Assembly: GCA_014529385.2 (NCBI GenBank)
Contig: CM043962.1
Location: 43,775,598 to 43,839,597 of the forward strand
Direction: 5' to 3'
Length of the DNA stretch: 64,000 nt
Source of the DNA: Adiantum capillus-veneris
Lineage: Eukaryota > Streptophyta > Polypodiopsida > Polypodiales > Pteridaceae
Shown here: in pieces, positions 8,015-18,176 of the stretch
Numbering within the stretch: the first letter of the stretch is position 1
Layout: every line of letters starts with the position of its first letter
Notes under the pieces: model-generated
What the model saw: the letters and a program-made list of their open reading frames with translations, nothing else
Database searches by the model: none
What the model was told of the DNA's origin: nothing
Program-made: the position numbers and the translations under genes

Positions 8015-10024
8015 TCACCTTTTTTGAGCGTAGATAGAAGCTACTGCTTTTAGGCGAAGCTCGTCTAGCTTTTCCAGGTCATCTATTTTATCAGAAAGCT
8101 CGTGCCCTGTCCACTCTAGATCCTTAGCCACCCTTAAGGTTGAAATCAAGAATTCTATTGGTAAGATAGTATTTAGCCCAAAAACCATGTTATATGGGGT
8201 CGTTCCTATTGATGTTTTATATGCTACCCTATATGCCCATAATGTTGAATGCAACTTCTGGTCCCAGTCAGTTCTCGACTCAGATACAATCTTTGTAAGG
8301 ACCGTGCATATGGTTTTGTTTGTTGCTTCAGCTTGTCCGTTTGCTTGTGGATGATACGAGGCTGATTTCCTATGGATTACCATGAATTCATCTAGAAGGA
8401 TCTCTATCACTTCATTTATAAAATGTGTGCCTTGATCACTCACAATTTCTATTGGCAATCCATATCGTACAAAGACGTATTCATATAGAAATTGTGCCGT
8501 GGTCCTGGCATCTGCTTTTTGAGTTGCCTTTGCTTCGACCCACTTTGTTAGATAGTCTGTAGCCACAACGATGTATTGTGCATGAGTCTTATATGCAGGA
8601 GGTGAAATGGGTCCGACATAATCAATCCCCCATTTTGCAAAAGCTCTTGCCCCCATCATTGGTCTAAGAGGCATATCATCTCTTTTAAGTGGTACTTTGG
8701 TCCGTTGACAGTCATCACACCGTTTAATGTATTCCTCAGCGTCCATATGTAATGTTGGCCACCATATTCCTGCGGCTAAGACAAGTTTTGTTGTCTTATC
8801 ACCTGAGAAATGGCCTCCACCTACTCCTCCATGAGCTTGCTCCAGGATTATCACATACTCAGACTCTGATGCGCAAATCCTAAGCTGGTTGTCTTTACCT
8901 CTCTTATAGAGTTGATCTCCTATTAAAGCGTAATCTCTAGCTTCTGTCTCTACAGATTTCTGGCGAGCTTTTGACGTTCCTTCTGGGAAAGTTCTATTTG
9001 TGAGATATTCAACAATATACTGACTCCATTCCGGAGCGATCATTATCTGATATAATGTCGAATACTTTGCTGGCAGTTTTGATGAACATACAATACATAC
9101 AGTGACATATTCATGTACGCTTTCTTTCATTCCTGGCCAATAGACTCCCAATTGTAACAAATTCCTATATGTGTTCCTTCTTGAACAATGAAATGCACAT
9201 TCCTGAACATGTGCTTCGCGCAGATATATATTATATTCCTCAGGATTGACGCATAGTCGTAAAACATGATCATTTCCCAATTGATACAACCTTCTTGCAA
9301 CTAATTGAAGATTCTTGGATTGCTGAATAGCAATATGTTTCTGGTTGTATTCTCTTCTATCAAACTCTCCTCCATAGGTTAATAGGCTAACGACATTTTG
9401 AGACCACTTCGGTATCATTTCTATGTTGAACAAGTACACGTCTGGCATGTCGTCATCCACTCCTATAGGATCTTCTCCATTCGTCAATCGCGAAAGATGA
9501 TCAGCTCTAAGATGTGTTTTTCCTTTCTTTACTACTACCGTGAAGTCGAATTCCAGTAAGATAATGAACCATCTCACTATTCTCCCGGTATTGCATGGTT
9601 TATTCACTAGGTAGAGCAAGGTTTGGTGATCCGTAAAAAACACAAACTTGTTGGCTAGAAGATAATGCCGAAATTTCTTCACATCATATATCATTCCTAA
9701 TCCCTCTCGCTCTGTTGTGGTGTAATTCTTCTCTGCATTGTTGAGCTGTCGACTGGCGTAACAGATAGGAAAATCCATGTTTCCTTCTTCTGGCTGAGCC
9801 AGAATGCATCCTATTGCATATGCCAAAGCATCTATATGCACATGGAATATCTTCTCCCAATCTGGTGATTTCAAGACTGGAGCAGTAATGAGTGCCTCTT
9901 TCAATTTCTTGAATGATTCCTCACACTCCTCTATCCATTCAAAGTTCACTATTAGCTTGTAGAGTTGTTGGCCTATTGTAGCGTGCATGTAAATGAATTG
10001 TCTATAATATCCGCAATGTCCCAT
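8015..10024 (-). CDS. RNase H and integrase of GyA-1, with two HHCC units
   Basis: 669 codons. Residues 1-60 finish RT (connection). RNase H follows with HVHID (D65), E105/E107, FFTDHQ (D132) and ADHLSR (D175). Two zinc-binding units follow: H272, H279, C310, C313 and again H398, H405, C436, C439, with identical H-x6-H-x30-C-x2-C spacing and a repeat offset of 126 residues. The integrase core has D468, D530 and E566, that is D,D-35-E, all intact. The protein integrates element cDNA into nuclear DNA. In-frame stops at 8015 and just upstream of 10024 (TAG at 10028-10030, CAG in GyA-2) break the polyprotein. Confidence 0.92.
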   Translation of the reverse strand: MGHCGYYRQFIYMHATIGQQLYKLIVNFEWIEECEESFKKLKEALITAPVLKSPDWEKIFHVHIDALAYAIGCILAQPEEGNMDFPICYASRQLNNAEKNYTTTEREGLGMIYDVKKFRHYLLANKFVFFTDHQTLLYLVNKPCNTGRIVRWFIILLEFDFTVVVKKGKTHLRADHLSRLTNGEDPIGVDDDMPDVYLFNIEMIPKWSQNVVSLLTYGGEFDRREYNQKHIAIQQSKNLQLVARRLYQLGNDHVLRLCVNPEEYNIYLREAHVQECAFHCSRRNTYRNLLQLGVYWPGMKESVHEYVTVCIVCSSKLPAKYSTLYQIMIAPEWSQYIVEYLTNRTFPEGTSKARQKSVETEARDYALIGDQLYKRGKDNQLRICASESEYVIILEQAHGGVGGGHFSGDKTTKLVLAAGIWWPTLHMDAEEYIKRCDDCQRTKVPLKRDDMPLRPMMGARAFAKWGIDYVGPISPPAYKTHAQYIVVATDYLTKWVEAKATQKADARTTAQFLYEYVFVRYGLPIEIVSDQGTHFINEVIEILLDEFMVIHRKSASYHPQANGQAEATNKTICTVLTKIVSESRTDWDQKLHSTLWAYRVAYKTSIGTTPYNMVFGLNTILPIEFLISTLRVAKDLEWTGHELSDKIDDLEKLDELRLKAVASIYAQKR

Positions 10025-10030
10025 AAAGCT

Positions 10031-10360
10031 CTATACTTGTTTCGCATTGGTTGGTTTAGGCATATCCACTATAACTTTTATCTTCTCTAAATCCGTCGAT
10101 ATTCCGTTTTGTGAGACAATATGTCCCAGAATTCTGCCCTGTCGGACCATAAACACACATTTCTCAGGATTGAGACAAATGCGATATGTCCTACATTTCT
10201 CAAATACTTTTCTTAGGTGTTCTAGATGCTCATCTCTTAGAAGAGAATGTACACATAAGTCATCCATGTATATTTCTAGAAACAACCTTAAGTATTCTTT
10301 GAAAGCATGCGTCATCAGCCTCTGGAAGGTTGGGGGAGCATTGGTTAGACCAAAAGGCAT
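10031..10360 (-). CDS. Reverse transcriptase palm (YMDD) segment of GyA-1
   Basis: 109 codons with MPFGLTNAPPTFQRLM and the catalytic YMDDLCVHS. It is in phase with the RNase H-integrase frame, interrupted by one TAG at its end. The first methionine is internal to RT; the upstream part reads in a different frame because of an indel near 10490. GyA-2 has the same region intact through the stop position. Confidence 0.9.
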   Translation of the reverse strand: MPFGLTNAPPTFQRLMTHAFKEYLRLFLEIYMDDLCVHSLLRDEHLEHLRKVFEKCRTYRICLNPEKCVFMVRQGRILGHIVSQNGISTDLEKIKVIVDMPKPTNAKQV

Positions 10361-10454
10361 AACCCGATAAGCATAAATTCCCCACTCCGTTGCAAAAGCT
10401 GTTTTATGTTGATCCTCAGGTGCTATGGCTAGCTGGTTATATCCTGAAAAACCA

Positions 10455-11036
10455 TCAAGAAAGGAGTATGTTGTTTTCCCTGATACACGCTACATGATCA
10501 GTTATCGGCAGGGGATAATTGTCCCTGATTGTTGCAGCATTCACTTTCTTTAAGTTGACACACACTCGGAGTTTTCCGTTCTTCTTGGGTACCACCACAA
10601 TCGGAGATACCCAATCGGTGTGTTCAATCTCGTATATGAATTCAGCTTCCATTAACTTATCTATCTCTTCTTTGATTCGCTTAGCAAACGTATCATTATA
10701 TGTGTATGGTCTCTGTCTGCTAGGCTTTGCGTCTTGTTTTAGTGGGATTGTGTGTTGGAATATTGATGGGTCAACTCCCTTTAAGTCCTTATAAGACCAT
10801 GCAAACACATCCCTGTACTCTCTAAGAAGACTCAAAAGTCTCTCTTCTTCGCCTGGAGACAAATCTGTGGCTATGTACACCAGTCTAGGTGTCTCACCTG
10901 GAGCTGCTAAATCAACTTTTTTTGCATCCTCCGGTCCGTCATAAGATTCGTTCTCCCTCCTCTCTCGAATAGGTTGGGTTAATACCGCCTTCCTATCCTC
11001 TATTGTGAATTTCCTGTAGTGAGAGGGAACATCCAT
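10455..11036 (-). CDS. N-terminal half of reverse transcriptase, GyA-1
   Basis: 193 codons in phase with gag and PR1. It holds the start of RT (FIYEIEHTDWVSPIVVVPKK, GKLRVCVNLKKVNAAT). A frameshift close to 10490 follows the LPITDHV motif; the frame for YSFLDGFSGYNQ continues in another phase to 10361. RT is therefore not functional as it stands. Confidence 0.9.
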   Translation of the reverse strand: MDVPSHYRKFTIEDRKAVLTQPIRERRENESYDGPEDAKKVDLAAPGETPRLVYIATDLSPGEEERLLSLLREYRDVFAWSYKDLKGVDPSIFQHTIPLKQDAKPSRQRPYTYNDTFAKRIKEEIDKLMEAEFIYEIEHTDWVSPIVVVPKKNGKLRVCVNLKKVNAATIRDNYPLPITDHVACIRENNILLS

Positions 11037-11096
11037 GTTTTCCTTGATTTTGGCGTTTTCGTCCTCTCCACTCTCAATTTCTGTCGTCCAAACTTC

Positions 11097-11951
11097 TTAC
11101 AGAGTTTTCTTGAGCTCTTTGTACTTGTTTCTACGTTCTAACTTGGACTCCGTGTGTTCTCTGTTGCGCTTGTTCTTTTCTGATTTTTCTGTTTCAGTTT
11201 TCGTTTCATTCCTTTGAACTTGATTTCTTGAGCTTCTTTTGTCTTTTCGTAAGCTCTTTTGCTCATTGCCTCTCATTCTTCCAGAAATCTTGTCCTTAAC
11301 ACAATCTTCCGCCTTTACTAGCATTAGGAATTGATTTTTTCCTCTTATTCTAGGCATCGGATTGGTTCTAACCCCCTTTGTTTTTCTCTTTGCTCTAAAG
11401 CGTTTCTGGCGTTGTTTAGTTTGGTTCGGAAAATCATAAAATCGGACATCCGTTATAGTTTCTTCGTTTCCGCTTGAATTGTCCGTTGACTCGTTGTCTG
11501 CTTCATTTCTCCACTCTGGATGATCGGGAATGTCGTGAAACACCTCTTCTTCATCTTCCTTTTCCAGTGTATCGTTCTTTTCAGTTTCTTTTTCGAGTAT
11601 AGTTCTCAGCATGAAGTACGGAACCACATCGTACCCGTCCTTGTCGCAAAATTTCGTTGTGGGACCATCCGAAATTGCACAAACATCTAGGGTTGCTAGA
11701 ATGTGTGTCCATTCTAATGGTTCAAGCGTGTCCTCTGGAAAGGGTTCTCCTATATAAGTTTCGTCTTCGATAGCCCTTTCTAAAACATATTCTTCTCGCC
11801 TCAGACTTCCACATTTCGAGGCTCCACATATCCATAACTCCTTGGGCTTACCTAACCAAGCTGGAAATTCGGATCCCGCCAAAGTAGCTGAATCAAACTC
11901 CTCTACCGGTGTTCGGTTCACATCTTTGTAGCTATGGTCTCTCAGGTTCAC
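11097..11951 (-). CDS. Linker between protease and RT, GyA-1
   Basis: 284 codons, in phase with gag upstream and RT downstream. It begins in the last part of PR1 and is then acidic and serine-rich, ending in a strongly basic stretch. No domain is recognised. Similar acidic-then-basic linkers lie between PR and RT in GyB-1 (26870-27290). Probably a polyprotein spacer. Confidence 0.6.
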   Translation of the reverse strand: MNLRDHSYKDVNRTPVEEFDSATLAGSEFPAWLGKPKELWICGASKCGSLRREEYVLERAIEDETYIGEPFPEDTLEPLEWTHILATLDVCAISDGPTTKFCDKDGYDVVPYFMLRTILEKETEKNDTLEKEDEEEVFHDIPDHPEWRNEADNESTDNSSGNEETITDVRFYDFPNQTKQRQKRFRAKRKTKGVRTNPMPRIRGKNQFLMLVKAEDCVKDKISGRMRGNEQKSLRKDKRSSRNQVQRNETKTETEKSEKNKRNREHTESKLERRNKYKELKKTL

Positions 11952-12002
11952 ACGTGTAGCCCCAATCCTGGACCATTTTCAACTGTCTCATGAATGGTCT
12001 TC

Positions 12003-12677
12003 CTAATATGATATCATAGTTATTCTCCTTGCCAAAATCGACAATAGCAAAAGTAACGGTTCGTATTCAATGCCACAAGAAGTTACTACGACTTTCTCTA
12101 ATAACCCCATAGGTTTCTCCATGTGTCCATCTGCTAATTGGAGTTTCAACCTAGTCTTCCTTATTGCTGGTTTCCCCCATTTTTTCCAGATTTCTTTTGT
12201 AGCAATGGCTACCCCAGCTCCGCTGTCTAGTATTGCCATCGTGTTCACTCCTTGGAATTCAACTGGTAAGGTTGTATTCCCCTCTTCACCTTTGCAATAC
12301 TCTCCGACCTTGTTTAAGGGTACAGGCTTAGCGTTCTTTTGTGGTTTTCTCAGCTCTTGTATACCCTCTTGCAGTCTCGATGTTGGGTCTTTTATCCCAA
12401 ATTTCTCCAAGCATTTTCCTACAGTGGTCCACATATGTGGTCTTAGCCTCAAAAGCTCAGCTAGAGTGATAGTGCATGTCACTGGTGTTGAAAAGATCTC
12501 TATCAATCCTTGCGAGTCCATGACTTTTTCTGATGAGATTCTTCGTGAGGGAAGTGCTCTAATCTCGGATTTTGCTTCATACTCTCCTAAGTATGAAGGT
12601 AAGGTATTCAGTGAATGAGGTTTTCTCTCCATTGTTCTAACAGAGCCCCCATCTGCCCAGTAAGATTGCAGATCCAA
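12003..12677 (-). CDS. First (canonical) aspartic protease of GyA-1
   Basis: The canonical retropepsin position, before RT. NTMAILDSGAGVAIATKEIW carries the DSG active site. The rest of the fold (NNYDIILGRPFM, hydrophobic-hydrophobic-Gly motif) reads in another phase at about 11955-12070, so a frameshift splits the domain. The frame is in phase with gag upstream, consistent with a single gag-pro-pol reading. Confidence 0.85.
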   Translation of the reverse strand: MDLQSYWADGGSVRTMERKPHSLNTLPSYLGEYEAKSEIRALPSRRISSEKVMDSQGLIEIFSTPVTCTITLAELLRLRPHMWTTVGKCLEKFGIKDPTSRLQEGIQELRKPQKNAKPVPLNKVGEYCKGEEGNTTLPVEFQGVNTMAILDSGAGVAIATKEIWKKWGKPAIRKTRLKLQLADGHMEKPMGLLEKVVVTSCGIEYEPLLLLLSILARRITMISY

Positions 12678-12797
12678 GTCCTCTTAAGATCCTGCCTCAA
12701 ATTCCACTATGGGAGGATTCCTGATGTCCTTTTCCCAATTTGTCTGATTAGCTTGGCAACTTAGCTCGTTTGCAAAGTTTGCCTCTCTCACTTGTTT

Positions 12798-14204
12798 TCA
12801 AAATTCATTGTAATCCTCATCTCTTCCGTAAATCCTCTGTATGACTGGATGAAAATTCTCTATCTCCTGATCGGTTGTGTTCAATACTATGCGGTCATCC
12901 TTGTGTGTATCTTTAGGCTTTTGTGCACTGGGAGTCTTTTCAGCTACCCGTGAAATGATAGTCTCTTGGTGAATTGGGTTTTCCGTTCCACAATTCATTG
13001 TTTCTCTTGGTGGTTCTAATAAGGCTTGTGCAGTCTCGATCATTCTCTGGCACATTTCAAGTCTCTGCTTTTCCAATTCCGCGTTTGGGTATGTCATCCA
13101 CCTCTGTTCTTCTGTTTGGTTGTTCTTTAACCTAGCTTCGTAAGCTCTCATCAGTGCGTCCAATGGTTCGTGTACTTTGTCGACTAGCACTGATCCCCCT
13201 GAGCTTAAGCTCGTTGTTTCTTTGATACTCTTTTGTTTCGTTCTTTCCGGGCTCATCTCTCGTTTCCCGTTTTGACTCTCAAGTTTTTCTAATCTATCTT
13301 TAGTTCGCTTTAGTTCCTCAGCTAGAATAGCGTCTTCACGTTCTTTTCTCAACTTCATGCGTGCTTTTCTAGCTTTCCATGTGTTTCTCTGACTCCGCGG
13401 TCCTTGACTAACCACTTCAGTCGCTAACTTTCCATTCTCAGGTTCTCTAGTGGTTTTCTTAGCTTGAGCTCTAGTAACAACTTGCGTTGGTATCAGAGTT
13501 TCATTTTCGGACCCACTGCTGGTAGGAATAGTTTCTAGCATATTCAATGTCGTCTTTTGCACTTTGTTTGGATTCTTTGAACAATCCTCAATGAAGTGAG
13601 TAACCCCACACTCAGTGCAATAAGCGTTAATTCTAATGATTTCCGTATGTGGACAAACATTCATCAGATGGTCACCTCCACACTTGTAACAGGGTCCTAG
13701 TGTTGGTCTTGGTCCCACTTGATTCGTCCTTTGTGGATAGGATGGTCTTTGTCCTGTTAACCCTCCATGAGCTATGAACATCAATGTTCTTGCATCCAAA
13801 TTGTATCTCTCTTCATCAGAAGCACTTGTAACTGTTGGTGTTCCAACATTCCCAATCATGCCCCATGGTTCTGGTTGTTTGGGTTCTTCTGGTGGGTAAT
13901 ACACAGTTGGAGACATGTGTGCACCAGATTCTTCATAATAGGCTTGAACATGCACTAAGGCTTGTTCTTCCTGATTCTCTAAGGTTGGTGCATATCTAAT
14001 GCCCACTGGTCTTGCTCCTGGTAAAGGTGGTTGTTGTCCCAATACCGGTTGCGGTCTTTCTATCCCCATAGGTCCTGGTACATTTCCCGTTGGGTATCGA
14101 GGTACTGGATGTACCTGAGGTGGTGCTAATTGAGCAGGAGGTGCATACTGACGCTCCCTTACATACCCTTTGTTGTAATAGCACTCCTCTGTTGGGTGGT
14201 TTGT
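12798..14204 (-). CDS. Gag C-terminal part with zinc knuckles, GyA-1
   Basis: In phase with the gag pieces upstream; only the TAG at 14205-14207 separates them, so the reading starts there and not at the first methionine (14069). A proline-rich stretch is followed by two Cys/His clusters, CYKCGGDHLMNVC and CTECGVTHFIEDC, which are nucleic-acid-binding knuckles of the nucleocapsid part. A third, W-C-x8-H-x4-C-like cluster straddles the TAG. Basic K/R-rich sequence follows (about 13250-13480). The frame ends at a stop at 12798. Confidence 0.85.
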   Translation of the reverse strand, partial: TNHPTEECYYNKGYVRERQYAPPAQLAPPQVHPVPRYPTGNVPGPMGIERPQPVLGQQPPLPGARPVGIRYAPTLENQEEQALVHVQAYYEESGAHMSPTVYYPPEEPKQPEPWGMIGNVGTPTVTSASDEERYNLDARTLMFIAHGGLTGQRPSYPQRTNQVGPRPTLGPCYKCGGDHLMNVCPHTEIIRINAYCTECGVTHFIEDCSKNPNKVQKTTLNMLETIPTSSGSENETLIPTQVVTRAQAKKTTREPENGKLATEVVSQGPRSQRNTWKARKARMKLRKEREDAILAEELKRTKDRLEKLESQNGKREMSPERTKQKSIKETTSLSSGGSVLVDKVHEPLDALMRAYEARLKNNQTEEQRWMTYPNAELEKQRLEMCQRMIETAQALLEPPRETMNCGTENPIHQETIISRVAEKTPSAQKPKDTHKDDRIVLNTTDQEIENFHPVIQRIYGRDEDYNEF

Positions 14205-14606
14205 CTATTTTTGTTCAATAGCACACCATTTCAGTGGTTTTGGCAATGGTTTTTGGTATGGTGCCATCCTTTTTAGAGCATCTTCTATCATTTGCTCTAC
14301 ATTTGGCATGGTTGTTGTTTGAACATTCCTTTTAGTGGTAGTCTCGCTCGCTACGGAGGAAGAGCTACTGGATGCAAAATTTGTATCCGATGACACCTCT
14401 CCATAAACTGTACAGTTATCCACTAAGTACAATGCTTCTCTCGTTACTTGCTCGAAACTTGTACAAGCTTTCAAGTGCAAGTCCTTCTTGAGAGTGTCGT
14501 TTCTCAATCCTTCAATAAAGAGAACAGATAGTCTGTCATCTTGTGGTCGTTCACGTACTGGACATCTCTCAATGTATTGTTTGAAGCGAAGTGAAGCTTC
14601 CTTCAC
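14205..14606 (-). CDS. Gag middle part, GyA-1
   Basis: 133 codons with the retrotransposon gag signature SLRFKQYIERCP, then LSVLFIEGLRNDTLKKDLHL, as in the plant retrotrans_gag domain. It ends at TAG 14205-14207 inside a Cys/His cluster, WCAIEQK. It is in phase with both neighbours. Confidence 0.85.
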   Translation of the reverse strand: MKEASLRFKQYIERCPVRERPQDDRLSVLFIEGLRNDTLKKDLHLKACTSFEQVTREALYLVDNCTVYGEVSSDTNFASSSSSSVASETTTKRNVQTTTMPNVEQMIEDALKRMAPYQKPLPKPLKWCAIEQK

Positions 14607-14666
14607 TTTTTCGTGTTCTCTCTGTTTAAAAGCATATATTTGTGAGACCGTATTGTGCTTAATCCC

Positions 14667-14990
14667 TCATTTTGAGAATTCCTCAGCAAACTCTCTTAGC
14701 AAATGGTCAATGTCATGGAATCCCCCTCTGTTCAGTGGTTGAAACCATGTCAATGCCGTAACTTCTAGAGTAAGACCAAATCCCTCGTATTGTGTATGGA
14801 AATCTGTTATCTGCTCAGCTCTTAAGACTTGCTTAAAGAGTGACATATGTGCATACGGATCTCCTGAACCACCATACTTCTTTGACATACACTTGGCTAC
14901 TTGAGATGGTCTCATACGTCTATGGTCTGCTACCAATCTCATTGCTCCTGTGTCCCGGGCTAAAGATTTCTCTAGCATCATGGACTTCAT
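14667..14990 (-). CDS. Gag capsid segment, GyA-1
   Basis: 107 codons including YGGSGDPYAHMSLFKQVLRA and LTWFQPLNRGGFHDIDHLL, the N-terminal part of the plant retrotrans_gag domain. A TGA at 14667-14669 separates it from 14606. It is in phase with all other gag pieces. Confidence 0.85.
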   Translation of the reverse strand: MKSMMLEKSLARDTGAMRLVADHRRMRPSQVAKCMSKKYGGSGDPYAHMSLFKQVLRAEQITDFHTQYEGFGLTLEVTALTWFQPLNRGGFHDIDHLLREFAEEFSK

Positions 14991-14993
14991 GGG

Positions 14994-16079
14994 TTACCCT
15001 TGTCGGTTCCCCTGCCCCGAGTCTACTACTAGGAGGTAAATGTGATGGTTCCGCTTCGAACCTTGGACCTGGAGTGGTATATGTGGGGATTGGAACTGCA
15101 CTACCTCGATTCGTATCCATTGACTCTCTGGAATGTAATGATCCCATTGGTCCAGGCTTCGAGTACTGAGGTTGACTGAAAGAGTCAGCAGCCTGAATTC
15201 TTTGTCCCCTGTTGTCATTGGGTTTTGCACTCCATTTGTTGGTGCTAGTATTTGTGAGCTAGAAGTAACATAATACTGATGTAGTGGTCCCCCAAAGTAT
15301 GTATATCCTTCTAATTCTTTCTTGCCCATTGTTGAGTATTGCCTCCCATACTTGTCATAAGCGGCAATTTTCACTTCCGATCCCTCTGTGTAGGTAAAGA
15401 CATAAAGTCTTTTTTGGTCTGTCAACTCTCCAATGTAGGGTTCTTCACATCTATAATAGAGATCTTGCTCCCCATTATTATATTTGTATAGCCCCACATA
15501 GATGTTATCAGTGTTGATCCTTTTAGTTTCATTCTCTCTTCTTAACCTCGCATCAGGGAAGTTCATTATTGGTGCTTTCTCCTCAAGTTCTTCATCTACT
15601 TTGGCTTTGGTGCCCATCAATCCCCACTTGTCCACAATGTTAGGGTTTAGGACTACCAAATACATGGTTCCCTCGTCATCTAGATATCTATCTCCGCTAT
15701 AGCTTACAGGCACTAAGTCCTTGAACTCACTAGGTCTATCTTCTATCTTTACACAATAGCGGTCCATTCCATCTTTGTAGATCTTGGCACCTTGCTCATT
15801 GTCGTACTGGTATTTTATGAACAATAGCTTCATTGTGGCGGAAGGGTTTGATGGTCCTGCTGCCATATTTTCTCTGTTGTTCAGGTTCAAGTGTTCCAAG
15901 TGTTCGGTGAAAATCTCGTAAGATCTCTCCGAAGAAGTATCAGAAACACTTCCTTCAAAGATCGGCTCTAATGGTTGCACCCAACTTTGGTTTACACTTT
16001 CCTCGGTTGATATGACACTTGCTTGTTCCCCTTGTTTTGGTTGGTTATTCTGGAGATTCCTACCCGATCTCAAATTCAT
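14994..16079 (-). CDS. Gag N-terminal region of GyA-1
   Basis: The start chosen is ATG at 16079, giving MNLRSGR; the same M-x-L-R-S-G-R start opens gag in GyB-1 (22024). Residues about 75-290 are an unrecognised globular-looking region (YCVKIEDRPSEFKDLVPVSY, IYVGLYKYNNGEQDLYYRC). The last 50 or so codons look less natural than the overlapping frame at 14920-15147, which is proline-rich, so two compensating indels are possible. Stop at 14994. Confidence 0.75.
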   Translation of the reverse strand: MNLRSGRNLQNNQPKQGEQASVISTEESVNQSWVQPLEPIFEGSVSDTSSERSYEIFTEHLEHLNLNNRENMAAGPSNPSATMKLLFIKYQYDNEQGAKIYKDGMDRYCVKIEDRPSEFKDLVPVSYSGDRYLDDEGTMYLVVLNPNIVDKWGLMGTKAKVDEELEEKAPIMNFPDARLRRENETKRINTDNIYVGLYKYNNGEQDLYYRCEEPYIGELTDQKRLYVFTYTEGSEVKIAAYDKYGRQYSTMGKKELEGYTYFGGPLHQYYVTSSSQILAPTNGVQNPMTTGDKEFRLLTLSVNLSTRSLDQWDHYIPESQWIRIEVVQFQSPHIPLQVQGSKRNHHIYLLVVDSGQGNRQG

Positions 16080-16082
16080 CAA

Positions 16083-17482
16083 TTCCCCTAAAGGACTTTA
16101 ACTTTTCCGTCTCGGCAATTTGTTTTCCCACGTTTTTGTGGTCAGAATTGATCCAAACTGATTGATACTTGGTCAATTGTTTAATCTTGTCAGTTGGACA
16201 ACTTCTATTTCATCAAGTGACAATTTTGTTGCAGTTATGCTGAAAAAGACATTATACGCGTATGATGTTTTTTTTCACAGATTTGGACTATTTTGGTTAT
16301 GTTCACTCTCAGTAGCCCCCTTATGCTCTGTCCACTCACAAAATTCAGTTTGAACTCTGTTTGAGCAAGTTATGGCTAATTTAGGCTTTTCTTGGCAATT
16401 TTCCGCTTTTGACTTGTTTTGGGTCAATTGTGATCCAAATGGGATGAAACTTGAAATATAACCTCTAGACAGCTATTACAATGGATCTGTGTTGGCAAAG
16501 TATCAAAATATGTCCAAAATTAGGTCAAAGACATCATACGCGTATGATGTCTTTTTCATCAATTTGGGTCAAGACTTGATATTTATGCTTTCTACAGTGT
16601 TTGCAACAATCTTGTCAAGTCAGATATCAAAAATAAGCAGTGGATGTGCTTAAAGACATTATACGCGTATGATGTCTTTTGTCCCAGAGTTTGACTATTC
16701 TTGGTTTTAAGCCTTCTCCAATGTTTATAATTGAGTTTCAAGTGTTTTTGTCAGGTTTGAATGTAAAAACAAGATCTGAATCCAAAATTTCCTATTCTTT
16801 GCATTTCTTGGACTCCGACTTGTCTTTTTGGGTTTCTTTGAGTGTTAATGCTCTTGTTTTAAGTTGAAATTAGGGTATAACCCCTCTTTTAAACACTCTG
16901 GTAAAGTCAAAATTTCTGTTTTGGTCTCTGTTTGGTCATTTAGATATCATACGCGTATGATGTCTAAAGTTACAGATTTCCAGTTTTTTGGCACAGAATC
17001 CTTCCTAAAGCTTTCTCAAGTGCTCATCAACTCCCAGATACACAGAAAATTTCTCTGACTTTTGTTTATTGCAAGTTTCACTACTAACTCAACGGTTTAG
17101 TGATCTAACATGCAATCAACCATATCAAGCAAATACTCCAATGATTACTAGCTCTAGATCAGGATCAAATGAAGTCCTACCTAAGCTATTCCTAATCATA
17201 AAATGGGTTTGGTAATTGTGATTTTAAAGAGATCCACTGCCACTCACGGACTAGCAAATTCTTCTTCTATCAACAACTACTCAACTCCAACAAAACAACA
17301 AACAAATCTAAGCTAAACTAAAAATACTATCAACACGGAAGATCCAGGAATACCCCACTTCCTAGTATCTCTCGAGATCTTCGGAGTCCACCACTCCTAG
17401 ATCTTTTCTAACTAAAGTATACAAAGTAGTTTATACGACTCACCACGTAGGATTAGTCTAAGGTCACCTACTTAGGGCTCTC
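16083..17482 (-). other. 5' leader of GyA-1
   Basis: About 1.4 kb between PBS and gag without a convincing gene. It carries four copies or near copies of the 24-bp palindrome. Long leaders are common in this clade and often hold packaging signals; no specific one is identified here. Confidence 0.75.
16247..16965. repeat. Four 24-bp palindromes in the leader of GyA-1
   Basis: Copies at 16247-16270 (two mismatches), 16529-16552 (perfect), 16654-16677 (one mismatch) and 16942-16965 (one mismatch). The central ACGCGT is unchanged in all. Irregular spacing (282, 125 and 288 bp) is close to that of the spacer cluster (283, 134 and 285), which suggests that the two clusters descend from one duplicated block. 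Confidence 0.93.
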
Positions 17483-17484
17483 AT

Positions 17485-17501
17485 CCCCGGCAACGGCGCC
17501 A
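17485..17501 (-). other. Primer-binding site of GyA-1 (tRNA-Asp type)
   Basis: On the minus strand TGGCGCCGTTGCCGGGG lies two bases inside the 5' LTR. It is complementary to the 3' end of plant tRNA-Asp(GTC) as I recall it. It primes minus-strand cDNA synthesis. Confidence 0.92.
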
Positions 17502-17503
17502 AA

Positions 17504-18127
17504 TGTTAAGGCGGTTACGCCGCTAGCGGAAGCTAAATAGCGAGAACTCAACCAACAACAAAATTTGTCAGACGAGGACGGAGCTTGACCCGCGAGCGCA
17601 TGGAAACAACTAGGTGGATGTCAAATCACCTACTCGACCTTCTAATGACAATCACTACTAAGGAAATCAAATCTAAGTTCTAAAATACGCAAGTGACTGA
17701 AATCCGTACTACGAACGAATGCTATACGAAATAGGATCTAGAATCATTGAATCGATCTCAAACTCAAGGGAAAGTCTATACACTAGGTAAGAACAACACC
17801 CTAAAGACTTGAACTGCAAACTCAACCTATAACCACTCCGTGCGGTAAACGCGTATGAAGACAGGCCGAAATATTCAGGTGACCGAAACTTTACGCCGAT
17901 GGTACTAATGTGTAGCTCTACTCGTTGTGGTTCTATAGATATGCTGCACGCTCAATTTCGACACACGAGTTGGAAGAAAACTCACACCGAAGCTCGTAGG
18001 AACTTACCACACATAGAAGCCGATAGCGCGCACTCTTGGTATCTGTGCGTAGCTCTCGCCGTTTCTAACACAATGGCGGTGTCGCTTCTCCAATGGCGGC
18101 TCCGTAGCTCGCGTAGCAAGTAGATAA

Positions 18128-18176
<49 letters not shown>

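Noticed and set aside
17485-17501. tRNA-Asp gene
   Set aside because: Only the last 17-19 bases of the tRNA are matched and they lie against an LTR; no cloverleaf. It is a primer-binding site.
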